From NCBI GenBank assembly GCA_910587765.1, contig CAJUNR010000017.1, forward strand, positions 24,778 through 88,777: a DNA stretch of 64,000 nt. Direction: 5' to 3'. Positions 17,021 through 25,642 of the stretch are shown here, one piece after another (the first letter of the stretch is position 1; each line of letters begins with the position of its first letter). The notes beneath the pieces were generated by a model. It made no database searches and was not told the DNA's origin. It worked only from the letters and a program-made list of their open reading frames with translations. The translations under genes were made by a program, and so were the position numbers. This DNA comes from an uncultured Lachnospiraceae bacterium (GTDB lineage Bacteria > Bacillota > Clostridia > Lachnospirales > Lachnospiraceae).

Positions 17021-18355
17021 TTAGCACACGCCCTGCGCGAGCATGGCATTGGCCACCTTCTCAAAGCCGGCGATGTTCGCGCCCGCTACATAGTTTCCTT
17101 CCATACCGTAGCGCTTCGCGGCGTCGTCAATGTTGTGATAAATATTGACCATAATCTGTTCCAGCTTTGCGTCCACCTCTTCAAAGGTCCAGCTCAGACG
17201 CTCGCTGTTCTGCGTCATCTCCAGCGCGGAAGTCGCCACGCCGCCCGCATTGGAAGCTTTTCCGCAGATGAACAGTACGCCGTTATCCTGCAGATATTTG
17301 GTCGCCTCCAGCGTAGTGGGCATGTTCGCGCCCTCGCAGACCGCCTTGCAGCCGTTCGCAACCAGTTGTTTCGCGTCTTCCAGATGCAGCTCGTTCTGAG
17401 TCGCGCACGGAAGAGCGATATCGCATTGAATCTGCCATACGCCGCGGCCTTCGTGATACTGCGCACCGGGTCTTGCAGCCGCATACTCGGTCAGACGGGC
17501 GCGTCTTACTTCCTTGATTTCTTTCAGAAGCGCCACATCAATTCCTTCCGGATCGTATACCCAGCCGGTAGAATCGGACACCGTCACAACTTTGGCGCCC
17601 ATCTGCTGCGCCTTCTCGGTTGCATAGATCGCCACATTACCGGAACCGGACACGCAGCACACTTTATCTTTCATATCCATGCCATGACACTTCATCAGCT
17701 CGCGGGTAATGTAGAGAAGGCCGTAACCGGTCGCCTCCGTACGCGCCAGGGAACCGCCGAAGCTCAGACCCTTGCCGGTAAGTACGCCTTCATACAGCCC
17801 GGTCAGCCGCTTGTACTGGCCGTACATATATCCGATCTCCCTTGCCCCTGTTCCGATATCTCCTGCCGGTACGTCCACGTCCGCGCCGATGTATTTGTAC
17901 AGCTCCGTGATAAAGCTCTGGCAGAACGCCATCACTTCTCTGTCGGACTTACCCTTGGGGTCAAAATCAGAACCGCCCTTGCCGCCGCCGATCGGAAGTC
18001 CGGTCAGGGAATTTTTGAAGATCTGCTCGAATCCCAGGAATTTGATGATGCCGATGTTGACGGACGGATGGAGTCTCAGACCTCCCTTATACGGTCCGAT
18101 GGCATTATTGAACTGTACGCGGTATCCGGTATTCACCTGAACCTGTCCTTTGTCGTCCACCCACGGAACCCGGAATTTGATCTGGCGGTCCGGCTCGGTC
18201 AGCCTCTCCAGCAGCGCTTCCCTGCGATACTTCTCCTCATTCGCCTCAATGACCGGTCTTAAAGAATCCAGCACCTCTTCCACTGCCTGCAGAAACTCCG
18301 GCTCCGATGCATTTTTCTCTTTGACTCTTGCGAGTACCTCATCAACATAACTCAT
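17021..18355 (-). CDS. gdhA: NADP-type glutamate dehydrogenase
   Basis: The 444-residue enzyme interconverts 2-oxoglutarate plus ammonium and glutamate. The length and motifs match the hexameric class I enzyme (E. coli GdhA 447 residues). Key stretches are GPYKGGLRLHPSVN, the catalytic-lysine motif LPIGGGKGGSDFDPKGKS, and the dinucleotide-binding VSGSGNVAIYA. I start at MSYVDEV; the ATG three codons earlier is only 2 bases from the AGGAG, too close. It has its own promoter and terminator. Together with glnN it gives both routes of ammonium assimilation. Confidence 0.96.
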   Translation of the reverse strand: MSYVDEVLARVKEKNASEPEFLQAVEEVLDSLRPVIEANEEKYRREALLERLTEPDRQIKFRVPWVDDKGQVQVNTGYRVQFNNAIGPYKGGLRLHPSVNIGIIKFLGFEQIFKNSLTGLPIGGGKGGSDFDPKGKSDREVMAFCQSFITELYKYIGADVDVPAGDIGTGAREIGYMYGQYKRLTGLYEGVLTGKGLSFGGSLARTEATGYGLLYITRELMKCHGMDMKDKVCCVSGSGNVAIYATEKAQQMGAKVVTVSDSTGWVYDPEGIDVALLKEIKEVRRARLTEYAAARPGAQYHEGRGVWQIQCDIALPCATQNELHLEDAKQLVANGCKAVCEGANMPTTLEATKYLQDNGVLFICGKASNAGGVATSALEMTQNSERLSWTFEEVDAKLEQIMVNIYHNIDDAAKRYGMEGNYVAGANIAGFEKVANAMLAQGVC

Positions 18356-18407
18356 TTTCTTCATTCTCCTCAACTCTATAGTCTTACGTTTACTTTTCAA
18401 CGGTAAC

Positions 18408-18436
18408 ATTTTATTACGATTCTTTTAAATATGCAA
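18408..18436 (-). promoter_or_regulatory. gdhA promoter
   Basis: On the minus strand TTGCAT (18431-18436) and TAAAAT (18408-18413) are separated by 17 bases, 52 bases upstream of the start codon. Confidence 0.75.
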
Positions 18437-18590
18437 TAATTTTCGCATGATTATCCAACTTCTGAAAATTTTTTCGTCTTCGACTTTATCAGATGCATTT
18501 TTTTCATCGTCTGCATTACTTTTTTTCACTTTATCCGCGGTACGGTCGCCCAAAAGAGGAATCTGACCGCCTCCGGAATCCGTTGCGCGT

Positions 18591-19397
18591 TCACGGCTGC
18601 GGCGAAACCACGGCCAGAATCCCCTCCGCCAGCTTCTTTGCCAGAAGCTTCTGGTATTCTTCCTCCGTCAGCTTCGCGCACTCTCCCCGGTTGGAAAGAT
18701 AGCCCATCTCCACCAGCACGGCGGGCATCTCCGTGTTGTTGAGCACGCGGAAGTCTCCGATCCGGGTCCCCCGGCAACTGATCTGCTCTTCGCTGTCCAT
18801 CTTCTGCACAATCTGTTCCGCCAGCGCTTTCCCGTCCGCGCTTCCGTCCCGGTAATAACACTCCAGCCCTTTCACGCCCGCGTCTTCTTCGCAGTAATTG
18901 CAGTGGAGGCTGACAAAATACTCCGCCTGGTTCTGATTCGCGTAATCCGCCCGGGCGTTGAGCCCGATCTTCGTATCGTCCTCTCTGGTGAGAAGCACGG
19001 CCGCGCCGGCATTTTCCAACTGCTGCGCGAGCTTCTGCACCACGGAAAGATTAATCTCCTTCTCCAGCGCTTTCCCGGAGCTTGTCCCCTGATCCCTTCC
19101 CCCATGTCCGGCGTCCAGAACGATCAGCGGGGAGCCTTCCGCTCTCTCTTCCTCTTTATTTTCCACGATCCTTGCGCCCTGGAAAACGTCCTCTACTTTT
19201 TCCGAACTTTTTAAAAGCAGCAGTCCTCCCTGTATCACCAGTACGCACAGAAAAAACAACACGCTCAGAAACAGCACCCGCATCGCATAGGCCTTCAGCC
19301 TTCGTTTCAGACGCCGCATCCTCTTCTTTTTAAGCTGTATCTGTCTTCTTTCCTTTGCTGTCATTCTTCTGTCCCATTCGTCCGTTTTCTTACTCAT
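18591..19397 (-). CDS. N-acetylmuramoyl-L-alanine amidase (Amidase_3)
   Basis: This 268-residue membrane-anchored cell wall hydrolase cleaves the amide between MurNAc and the stem peptide. The first 35 residues are highly basic and face the cytoplasm. A transmembrane anchor covers about residues 40-62, and the catalytic domain starts near 90. The zinc ligands are His98 in DAGHGG, Glu114 and His165 in SLHCN, and the general base is the Glu of AVLVEMGYLSN. There is no SPOR, SH3 or choline-binding domain. A TATAAT lies only 2 bases upstream of this ATG, so translation may really start at the ATG at 19364 (257 residues). Confidence 0.93.
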   Translation of the reverse strand: MSKKTDEWDRRMTAKERRQIQLKKKRMRRLKRRLKAYAMRVLFLSVLFFLCVLVIQGGLLLLKSSEKVEDVFQGARIVENKEEERAEGSPLIVLDAGHGGRDQGTSSGKALEKEINLSVVQKLAQQLENAGAAVLLTREDDTKIGLNARADYANQNQAEYFVSLHCNYCEEDAGVKGLECYYRDGSADGKALAEQIVQKMDSEEQISCRGTRIGDFRVLNNTEMPAVLVEMGYLSNRGECAKLTEEEYQKLLAKKLAEGILAVVSPQP

Positions 19398-19535
19398 CCA
19401 TTATACAGCAAAAAAGCTCAAGGGGATTCTGAATTTTTATTAAGATTTTCAATAAATATTTTCGGAGACGGAGCGCCCATTCCTTTTCACATCCGCGCCG
19501 GCCGGATGCGAACGGCGCGGGAATGCAGGACCCGT

Positions 19536-20027
19536 CTACAGTTCATGATAATAAGGACAGATGTCCTCATAATATCCGTCCTTCCTGCGGAAACCTCCCG
19601 GAATCGTACCGAGCGGTACAAAGCCGAGCCGCTCGTAGAGATGCCTTGCATGAAGGTTGGATGCCACCACCGCATTGAACTGCAGAATCCGAAACCCGTG
19701 CAGACGTCCCTGCTCGAGGCAGTCCAGCACCAGCTTCTCGCCGGTATGCAGTCCCCGGTTCGCCCGGCCGACCGCGTAGCTGGCATTGCAGATATGTCCG
19801 CACCGGCCGACGTTGTTCGGATGCAGGATGTACAGACCCAGTATCCGGCCCGTCTCCCTCTCCTTTGCCACCCCGTTGTATGTCTGTGCTGCGAAAAACG
19901 CCGCGCCGCTCTCAAGGGTCAGACGCTCCTCCTGCGGAAACGCTGCTCCCTCCTCCACCACCTCATTCCAGATCCGGATCATGGCCGGCAAATCTTCTTC
20001 TCTGTATGCTCTGACGATTATTTCCAT
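19536..20027 (-). CDS. GNAT family N-acetyltransferase
   Basis: The 163-residue protein has the GNAT fold. It begins IIVRAYREEDLPAMIRIWNE, has a core LGLYILHPNN...ICNASYAV strand, an acetyl-CoA-binding loop region RGLHTGEKLVLDCL, and the typical LHARHLYERLGFVPLG motif near the C-terminus. The substrate is unknown. GAGGGG precedes the chosen ATG at 20027. It starts 10 bases after the DUF3786 gene and ends a four-gene minus-strand unit that begins with the acylphosphatase gene. Confidence 0.88.
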   Translation of the reverse strand: MEIIVRAYREEDLPAMIRIWNEVVEEGAAFPQEERLTLESGAAFFAAQTYNGVAKERETGRILGLYILHPNNVGRCGHICNASYAVGRANRGLHTGEKLVLDCLEQGRLHGFRILQFNAVVASNLHARHLYERLGFVPLGTIPGGFRRKDGYYEDICPYYHEL

Positions 20028-20037
20028 ATTCCGCCCC

Positions 20038-20679
20038 TCACTGCAGCAGGTCGAGCAGGTCTGCAATCATGCAGCCCAACGTCTCATAATGTACAAAGTC
20101 CGTCACGCACTGATCCGCCAGCACCTGTACCTGCGCGGGGAAATCTTCATCGCGGTCCCAGAACACCAGACGCAGATGAATCTGGGGAAAGACTTCAAAC
20201 TCATACGCCGCGTCTCCGGCCGCAACCGCTTTCCCGCCGGCCGCCAGACAGGCTGCTTTCAGTTCCTCCGTCTTCCCTTCATATTTCGCCGCAAACGGCG
20301 CCAGAAGCGGGTCCCGGACTTCCGGATTCCGGCTTATCACGCCGTCGATGCTATGACTGGGGACCCATTTCCCGGATATGACCGGCACGTCCCGGGTATA
20401 ATGCAGCAGATGGTAGATCGACATCGACTCATTAAAATAAAGCTCCTGCGTCCATTCCTCTCCCTCCTGTCTTTCCAGCACTCCGTCAGACAGCCGAAGC
20501 CGGTAAAGCCGTCCCAGACAGGTCAGATACAGATGCCCCTCATCCGTTTTCAGATGAAGAATCCGAGCAGCCCTTTCCGGGTCGTATTCCGTAAATTCTT
20601 CCCTCCACTGCCGGCACACCTCTTCATGGGTAGAAAAAAACACGCCTCTGTTCTGAAACGCATGATAGTTCACACTCAT
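20038..20679 (-). CDS. DUF3786 domain protein
   Basis: The 213-residue cytoplasmic protein has no signal peptide or membrane segment. The C-terminal half (EFEVFPQIHLRLVFWDRDEDFPAQVQVLADQ...DFVHYETLG) matches the DUF3786 pattern known from Clostridia and other anaerobes, often near corrinoid or methyltransferase genes. The biochemical role is unknown. The N-terminal third is less conserved. It is 12 bases downstream of acyP and directly upstream of the GNAT gene. Confidence 0.75.
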   Translation of the reverse strand: MSVNYHAFQNRGVFFSTHEEVCRQWREEFTEYDPERAARILHLKTDEGHLYLTCLGRLYRLRLSDGVLERQEGEEWTQELYFNESMSIYHLLHYTRDVPVISGKWVPSHSIDGVISRNPEVRDPLLAPFAAKYEGKTEELKAACLAAGGKAVAAGDAAYEFEVFPQIHLRLVFWDRDEDFPAQVQVLADQCVTDFVHYETLGCMIADLLDLLQ

Positions 20680-20691
20680 GGAAACTCCTCC

Positions 20692-20961
20692 TTACCATCT
20701 CTCCCTAAATTCCCGCTCTTCCCGAAGCTCGATTTTCTCTTCGTTCATCCGCTCAATACGTATGAATTTCTGACGGTGCAGATACAGAAGCAGATCGTCG
20801 ATGACCTCCGGCTCTCCCTGAACCTCCATCTCCACGCTTCCGTCATAACAGTTGCGGACCCATCCGGTCAGACCGAGAAACCGTGCCTTATACGTAGCGT
20901 GGTAGCGAAAGCCCACGCCCTGTACTCTGCCGTAGAATACGATATGTTTCCGTATGCTCAT
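20692..20961 (-). CDS. acyP: Acylphosphatase
   Basis: The 89-residue enzyme hydrolyses acyl phosphates such as carbamoyl- or acetyl-phosphate. The signature GRVQGVGFRYH holds the catalytic Arg19, and GWVRNCYDGSVE holds Asn37. The length is typical for the family. It is the first gene of a probable operon with DUF3786 and GNAT. Repeat copy B lies immediately upstream, between it and the tRNA-Val terminator. Confidence 0.95.
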   Translation of the reverse strand: MSIRKHIVFYGRVQGVGFRYHATYKARFLGLTGWVRNCYDGSVEMEVQGEPEVIDDLLLYLHRQKFIRIERMNEEKIELREEREFRERW

Positions 20962-21033
20962 GCGCTCTCCTCCTCACTTTCCTGTTCTCCAAATCTCTGC
21001 AACACGAAATGCAACACATCCGCCGGACGCCCG

Positions 21034-21127
21034 TGTGCATAAATCGAGTAGGGGAGGTTTCTTCCCTACTCGCGCATCGGGTGCCTGTCAGCTCTGCTGA
21101 CAATCTTCCTCAGGCACCCGTATGCAT
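21034..21127 (+). repeat. Double-hairpin interspersed repeat, copy B
   Basis: Same layout as copy A: TGTGCAT, then hairpin 1 (CGAGTAGGG...CCCTACTCG), CGCGCA, and hairpin 2 (CGGGTGCC...GGCACCCG around GTCAGC-TC-TGCTGAC), ending TATGCAT. Both stems differ from copy A in both arms, so pairing is kept. It lies between acyP and the tRNA-Val terminator. Confidence 0.85.
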
Positions 21128-21131
21128 AACG

Positions 21132-21154
21132 AAAAAAGCGGCTGAACCAGCCGC
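21132..21154 (-). terminator. tRNA-Val terminator
   Basis: On the minus strand GGCTGGTTCAGCC-type hairpin (7-bp stem GCGGCTG/CAGCCGC) is followed by TTTTTT, 8 bases past the tRNA 3' end. Confidence 0.9.
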
Positions 21155-21161
21155 CTTTCAA

Positions 21162-21234
21162 TGGAGATAGCAGGACTCGAACCTGTGACCCTCTACACGT
21201 CAAGCAGATGCTCTCCCAGCTGAGCTATATCTCC
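21162..21234 (-). tRNA. tRNA-Val (anticodon GAC)
   Basis: A 73-base cloverleaf is read on the minus strand. The acceptor is GGAGATA/TATCTCC, the D arm GCTC-AGCTGGGA-GAGC, the anticodon stem TCTGC/GTAGA with loop TTGACGT (anticodon GAC, Val), and the T arm has GGTTCGAGTCC. The discriminator is A and CCA is not encoded. A good promoter and a terminator flank it, so it is transcribed alone. Confidence 0.95.
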
Positions 21235-21245
21235 ATTTCTCTGCT

Positions 21246-21274
21246 ATTATAGCACATCTTTTCGCAAAATACAA
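21246..21274 (-). promoter_or_regulatory. tRNA-Val promoter
   Basis: On the minus strand TTGTAT (21269-21274) and TATAAT (21246-21251) are 17 bases apart, with TGC before the -10, 12 bases upstream of the mature tRNA. Confidence 0.8.
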
Positions 21275-21316
21275 ATACTTTTTTGTGTTTGGGCTTTTGG
21301 TTTTCTTTGAGCTTTT

Positions 21317-23164
21317 CTACCCTGTACCGCCTGTTTCTCCCGCAAACACCCGCATGGCCGCTTCTTCTTCAAACTGCTTCAAATACAGTTCCGAATAATA
21401 ACCTCCTGCCTGAAGCAGCTCCTGATGAGTCCCGCGCTCCATAATCCTCCCGTCCTTCACTACCAGAATCAGATCCGCCCTGCGGATCGTAGACAGCCGG
21501 TGGGCGATCACAAAAGAGGTATGACCTCTCAGCAGGTGTTCCACCGCGTTCTGAATCAGGCGCTCCGTCTGCGTATCAATGGAAGAAGTGGCCTCGTCCA
21601 GCACGAAGATCGCCGGATCCGCCAGAATCGCCCGGGCGAATGAGATGAGCTGCTTCTCCCCTACGGAAAGCCTTCCGCCGCTTTCTCCCACGTTGCTCTC
21701 ATATCCATGAGGAAGCTTTGCCGCCACCGTGTCCGCCGATACCTGCCTGGCCGCCTCCTCCACTTCCGCGTCCGTGGCATCGAGCCTCCCGTAACGGATA
21801 TTTTCCCGCACGGTCCCGGAAAAGAGGTGCGGATTCTGCAGCACATAGCCCATCTGACTGTGAAGCCAGAGCTGAGACCGCTCCCGGTAATCCACGCCGT
21901 CGATCAGGATCCGTCCTTCCGTCGGCTCGAAGAAACGCCCCAGCAGATTGACCAGCGTGGATTTGCCGGCGCCGGTCTCCCCTACAATCGCCACGTTCAT
22001 GCCCGCCGGTACATGAAGGTTAAAATGCTCCAGCACGTATTCCTTTCCGTCCGGATACCGGAAAGACACGTCCTCAAACACAATATCGCCCCGAATCCGT
22101 TCCCAGTTTTCTTTTCTGGCCGTAAATGCGTCTCCGTACCGGGCCGTGACCTCTTCCCTGTCCACCACGTTCGGCTCCTGCTCCAGAAGGTCCACAACCC
22201 GTTCAATGTTCGCCTGGCAGGAAATCAGTTCAGACAAAAGCCTTGCAAGCTGCTGAATCGGTTCAAAGATAACGACCGCATAGGAGATAAATACCGACAG
22301 CGTTCCCAGCATCATCAGTTCTTCCCGCACCATGCCTCCTCCTTTTGCCAGCACAATGGCGGAGACCACGGAACCGAAAAACAGGATCAGCGGGATATAG
22401 ACTGCGTTCAGTTTCGCCGCCCGGCTCGACGCCTGATGCATTTCCGACGTCCGCCGATAAAATTCCCGGTCGTTGTCCTCCTCGATCACCATGCTTTTGG
22501 AAGTCTTTACCCCGGTGATTCCCTCATTGTAGGCGCTGGTTATCCGGGAATTGATCCTCCGTATCTTCCGGTTCCAGTGCAGAATCTTATTCTGAAAATA
22601 GACGGTCAGTAAGGCAATGCCCGGCACTACCAGCATGATAATCAGAGCCAGCCCCGCGTTCAGAAAGAACATGACGCCGAACACGGTCACTACATAGAGA
22701 AACGCCCAGAACATGTCCACCAGCCCCCACGCGACCATGGAAGCGATCTTCAGGGTATCGCTCATAACCCGGGCATGAATATAGCCCACCGGCGTGGTAT
22801 TGTAATAGGAAAAGGACAGCGTCTGCAGATGCTTAAACTGCGCCCATTTCAAATCCCGCCCCAGATTCATCTCGATGGTCGTGGCCGCATGCACCGAAAA
22901 ATACACGCTGACCGTCTGCGCGGCGATCATCAGCACATAGGCAAACGTAAAGGGACGGACCCCGTCCAGCGTACCGCGCGTGATAAAATGGTCGATCGCG
23001 TAACTCTGGAACAGAGGCACCAGAATGTCCACGGCAGCCAGAAAAATATTGAGCCCCATGGTAATGAGAAAATATTTTTTATACGGTTTAAAAAACGGAA
23101 ACATCTTCGCCCAGATCCGAAGACTGAACGGCTGGTTGTATTCCTGCTCTTCATAAACTGCCAT
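21317..23164 (-). CDS. ABC exporter, canonical half of heterodimer (permease-ATPase)
   Basis: The 615-residue half-transporter has six membrane helices followed by an ATP-binding domain. It has Walker A GETGAGKST, Q-loop YVLQNPHLFSG, and Walker B IFVLDEATSSID with the catalytic Glu intact, but its signature is LSVGEKQ instead of LSGGQ. That combination is expected for the partner carrying the active catalytic residue in a BmrCD/LmrCD-type heterodimer. The ATG at 23164 overlaps the end of the upstream half by 14 bp, and GGAAGG precedes it, implying coupled translation. The likely role is drug or lipid export; the substrate is unknown. Confidence 0.93.
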   Translation of the reverse strand: MAVYEEQEYNQPFSLRIWAKMFPFFKPYKKYFLITMGLNIFLAAVDILVPLFQSYAIDHFITRGTLDGVRPFTFAYVLMIAAQTVSVYFSVHAATTIEMNLGRDLKWAQFKHLQTLSFSYYNTTPVGYIHARVMSDTLKIASMVAWGLVDMFWAFLYVVTVFGVMFFLNAGLALIIMLVVPGIALLTVYFQNKILHWNRKIRRINSRITSAYNEGITGVKTSKSMVIEEDNDREFYRRTSEMHQASSRAAKLNAVYIPLILFFGSVVSAIVLAKGGGMVREELMMLGTLSVFISYAVVIFEPIQQLARLLSELISCQANIERVVDLLEQEPNVVDREEVTARYGDAFTARKENWERIRGDIVFEDVSFRYPDGKEYVLEHFNLHVPAGMNVAIVGETGAGKSTLVNLLGRFFEPTEGRILIDGVDYRERSQLWLHSQMGYVLQNPHLFSGTVRENIRYGRLDATDAEVEEAARQVSADTVAAKLPHGYESNVGESGGRLSVGEKQLISFARAILADPAIFVLDEATSSIDTQTERLIQNAVEHLLRGHTSFVIAHRLSTIRRADLILVVKDGRIMERGTHQELLQAGGYYSELYLKQFEEEAAMRVFAGETGGTG

Positions 23165-24965
23165 ATGGTACCTTCCCCCGTTCCATCTGAATCTCATAGA
23201 TCTGCCGGTAGATGCCGTCCCTGCGCACCAGTTCCGCGTGGGTTCCCGTCTCCTCCACTCTGCCCTGATTCAAAACCAGAATCCGGTCCGCTCCCATCAG
23301 CGTGGTAATCCGGTGGGAAATCAGGATCACCGTAGCTCCTTTTACGTGCTCTTTCAGCGCCTGCCGAATCCGATGATCCGTCCGTGTATCCACCGCGGAA
23401 AGGGAATCGTCGAAGACCATGACCGGCGCTTTCTGAAGCAGCATCCGGGCAATCGCCACCCGCTGTCTCTGCCCGCCGGAGAGCGTCACGCCCCGTTCCC
23501 CCACCAGGGTCTCATAGCCATCCGCGAAGTTCATGACCGCTTCATCCACGCAGGCTATGCGGGCTGCACGGCGGATCTCCTCCATGGAGGCCTCCGGCGC
23601 GCAGGCGGCAATGTTCTCCCGGATCGTCCGGGAATAAAGAAACGGCTCCTGCAGCACCATGCCCACCTGACGGCGCAGCCAGGCAGTCGGAAGCTCGCGG
23701 ATGTCCGCGCCTCCCACCGTAATGCTTCCTTCCTCCAGCTCGTACAGTCTGGTCAGAAGCTGGACGATGGTGGACTTTCCGCTGCCGGTCCCTCCCAGGA
23801 TCCCGAACGTCGTCCCCTGAGGAATCGCAAAGGATACGTCCTCCAGCACGTTTTTCCCCTGCTCGTAGGCAAATGATACATGAGAGAAGACGATGTCCAT
23901 GCATGCTCTGTCCTCAGCCTCCGCCTTTTTCCTGCCGGACATTTCCGTCCGCTTCGGACCGGCAAAGGCTTCTTCCTCCCCGCGGAGGATGTAGCCCACG
24001 CGTTCAAAAGACACTCCGGCCTTGCTCATATCAGACAGAATCCTCCCCAGGCCGCGGACCGGCCAGACGAGCACTGTGTTGTAGGACGCGAACGCCACAA
24101 ATTCTCCCACGGACATATTCCCGTGAACGGCCTCCACCGCCCCCAGTACCACCACAGCCGTCACCTGCAGCCCCGTAATCAGATCGCCCACACCCCAATA
24201 AAGTCCGGACAGGGTTCCCAGCCGGATCCACAGCCCGGCAAAGGCTTCATTCTTCTCCCGGAACCGGTCCATCTCGAACTGTTCCCGGCCAAAGGCCCGC
24301 ACCACCCGCACACCGGTGGCATTTTCCTGCACCACGGTAGACAGCTCTCCCTCGGCCTCGTCCGCATCCGTGAACCTTTCCGCGATCAGCCGGTAAAAAA
24401 CCGCCGAATACAGAATCACCGCCGGCACAAACAGCAGCACCACAAAAGCCAGTTTCCGGTTCATGGACAGCATCATCGCAAAAGAAATCCCCACCAGAAA
24501 GGCCGTCCGGAACACTTCCAGAAGCTGCGTCACTACAAAATTGCGAATCACTTCAACATCCGACGTACAACGCTGGATGATATCCCCGGTCTGGTTCCGG
24601 TCATGCCAGCTCATCGGCAGCCTCTGCACATGCCGAAACAGCGCGTCCCTCATATTTTTTGCAAAGCCTTCTCCCGCCTGCGCGGTACAGACGCGCATCA
24701 CAAACATAGCCGCTCCCGACAGCACCGCCACCGCTACAACGGACAGCGACAGCAGCCAGAGATGCTCCTGCAAATACGAATACCCGCTGCCGCCCAGCAC
24801 CCGATCAATCCCGAACCGGAAAATCTGCGGCGTCACCGCATTCAGCGCGGTGGCCGCAAAGGAAGCCGCCACTGCGCACAGAAAATACCGTTTACAGCCG
24901 CGAAAATACCGTAAAACCATCCTGCTTTTCCCGAATTTCCCGTTCTTTTTCCATTCTGTGGACAA
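23151..24965 (-). CDS. ABC exporter, degenerate half of heterodimer (permease-ATPase)
   Basis: The 604-residue partner of the downstream gene has six helices and an ATPase with Walker A GGTGSGKST and canonical signature LSGGQRQRVAIARM. Its Walker B ends in Asp-Asp (VMVFDDSLSAVD), so the catalytic Glu is replaced. Together with the LSVGE of the partner this builds one degenerate and one active ATP site, the hallmark of heterodimeric type IV exporters. The start used is a TTG with GGAG about 7 bases upstream; an ATG at 24920 is the alternative but lacks a good site. Confidence 0.92.
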   Translation of the reverse strand: MSTEWKKNGKFGKSRMVLRYFRGCKRYFLCAVAASFAATALNAVTPQIFRFGIDRVLGGSGYSYLQEHLWLLSLSVVAVAVLSGAAMFVMRVCTAQAGEGFAKNMRDALFRHVQRLPMSWHDRNQTGDIIQRCTSDVEVIRNFVVTQLLEVFRTAFLVGISFAMMLSMNRKLAFVVLLFVPAVILYSAVFYRLIAERFTDADEAEGELSTVVQENATGVRVVRAFGREQFEMDRFREKNEAFAGLWIRLGTLSGLYWGVGDLITGLQVTAVVVLGAVEAVHGNMSVGEFVAFASYNTVLVWPVRGLGRILSDMSKAGVSFERVGYILRGEEEAFAGPKRTEMSGRKKAEAEDRACMDIVFSHVSFAYEQGKNVLEDVSFAIPQGTTFGILGGTGSGKSTIVQLLTRLYELEEGSITVGGADIRELPTAWLRRQVGMVLQEPFLYSRTIRENIAACAPEASMEEIRRAARIACVDEAVMNFADGYETLVGERGVTLSGGQRQRVAIARMLLQKAPVMVFDDSLSAVDTRTDHRIRQALKEHVKGATVILISHRITTLMGADRILVLNQGRVEETGTHAELVRRDGIYRQIYEIQMERGKVPYGSL

Positions 24966-25078
24966 TTTCGTCTCCGCCCTCTCTTTTTCGGCCCTGCCGT
25001 CTGAATCAAAACAGTCCGCCTGGCCAGTGCTTTCTTATCGCTTTTCACCCGTTAGAGCGCGCCTATGGCGCGCAGACC

Positions 25079-25107
25079 AAAAAAAGACACATCCGAATGG
25101 ATGTGCC
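25079..25107 (-). terminator. Terminator of the HPr gene
   Basis: On the minus strand a 9-bp stem (25099-25107 with 25086-25094, one G-T pair) with a 4-base loop is followed by seven T. A separate GCGCGCC-TAT-GGCGCGC hairpin lies just beyond, at about 25053-25070. Confidence 0.88.
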
Positions 25108-25117
25108 ATACCCCGTA

Positions 25118-25381
25118 TCACAAGGCTTTCAGGAAAGTTACGACCCGTTCGAGCGCCTGTACTTCATCTTCCCCATAGCATTCCACGATCACCTCATCGC
25201 CCGGGCACACCGGAAATGCAAGCAGGCTCATGAGACTTTTGCAGTTCATCTTATGTTCTCCGCAGGTCATCATGACATGGGAACTGCATTTGTTCGCTAC
25301 AGTCACCAGCTTTCCCGCCGGACGCAGGTGCAGCCCATTCTCATTCTTAATAGTTACGCATTCCCTGACCACAAAAATCAC
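25118..25381 (-). CDS. HPr family phosphocarrier protein
   Basis: The 87-residue protein has the HPr fold, which passes phosphate in the sugar phosphotransferase system and, when phosphorylated on Ser, acts in catabolite repression. The active-site motif is GLHLRPAGKL with His18; the usual Ala after His is Leu. The regulatory region is CKSLMSLL with Ser49. It is unusually Cys-rich (five Cys). It starts at GTG, 8 bases after AAGGAG. It stands alone with its own promoter and terminator; no EI or EII gene is in the window. It could be a second, regulatory HPr rather than the main ptsH. Confidence 0.88.
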   Translation of the reverse strand: MIFVVRECVTIKNENGLHLRPAGKLVTVANKCSSHVMMTCGEHKMNCKSLMSLLAFPVCPGDEVIVECYGEDEVQALERVVTFLKAL

Positions 25382-25557
25382 CCCTCTCTCTCCTTCTCTA
25401 TGTATTGCCGCTCTGATTCCGGCTCACAGCCCCAATTTCCGCAAGACGGATACAGACCGGCAGAGGCAGGCATCGGTCCTGCGCGGCGCGGTCCTGACAG
25501 AAGCCGCCGCGTCCCCGTTCACGGTCTTTCCCCCGTAATACCCGCACGCTTACTTGG

Positions 25558-25586
25558 AGTATACCACAAAAAAAGGGCCGTATACA
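25558..25586 (-). promoter_or_regulatory. Possible HPr gene promoter, inside the upstream terminator
   Basis: On the minus strand TATACT (25558-25563) with a TGG extension lies 17 bases from TGTATA (25581-25586). The -35 falls within the mmsB terminator hairpin. The leader of about 170 bases holds no feature I recognise. Confidence 0.45.
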
Positions 25587-25595
25587 CAGCCCTTT
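25568..25595 (-). terminator. Terminator of the sugar importer operon
   Basis: A 7-bp AAAGGGC/GCCCTTT stem followed on the minus strand by T-rich sequence, 47 bases after the mmsB stop. Confidence 0.8.
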
Positions 25596-25642
25596 GAAAA
25601 AATTAACATATTATTTACAATTTTGTCTGTTTCACACCCGGA

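Noticed and set aside
25040..25075. Possible CRISPR or tandem-repeat unit at the GCGCGCC-TAT-GGCGCGC hairpin
   Set aside because: It is a single hairpin with no repeated spacer structure; it may simply be part of the intergenic end structure.
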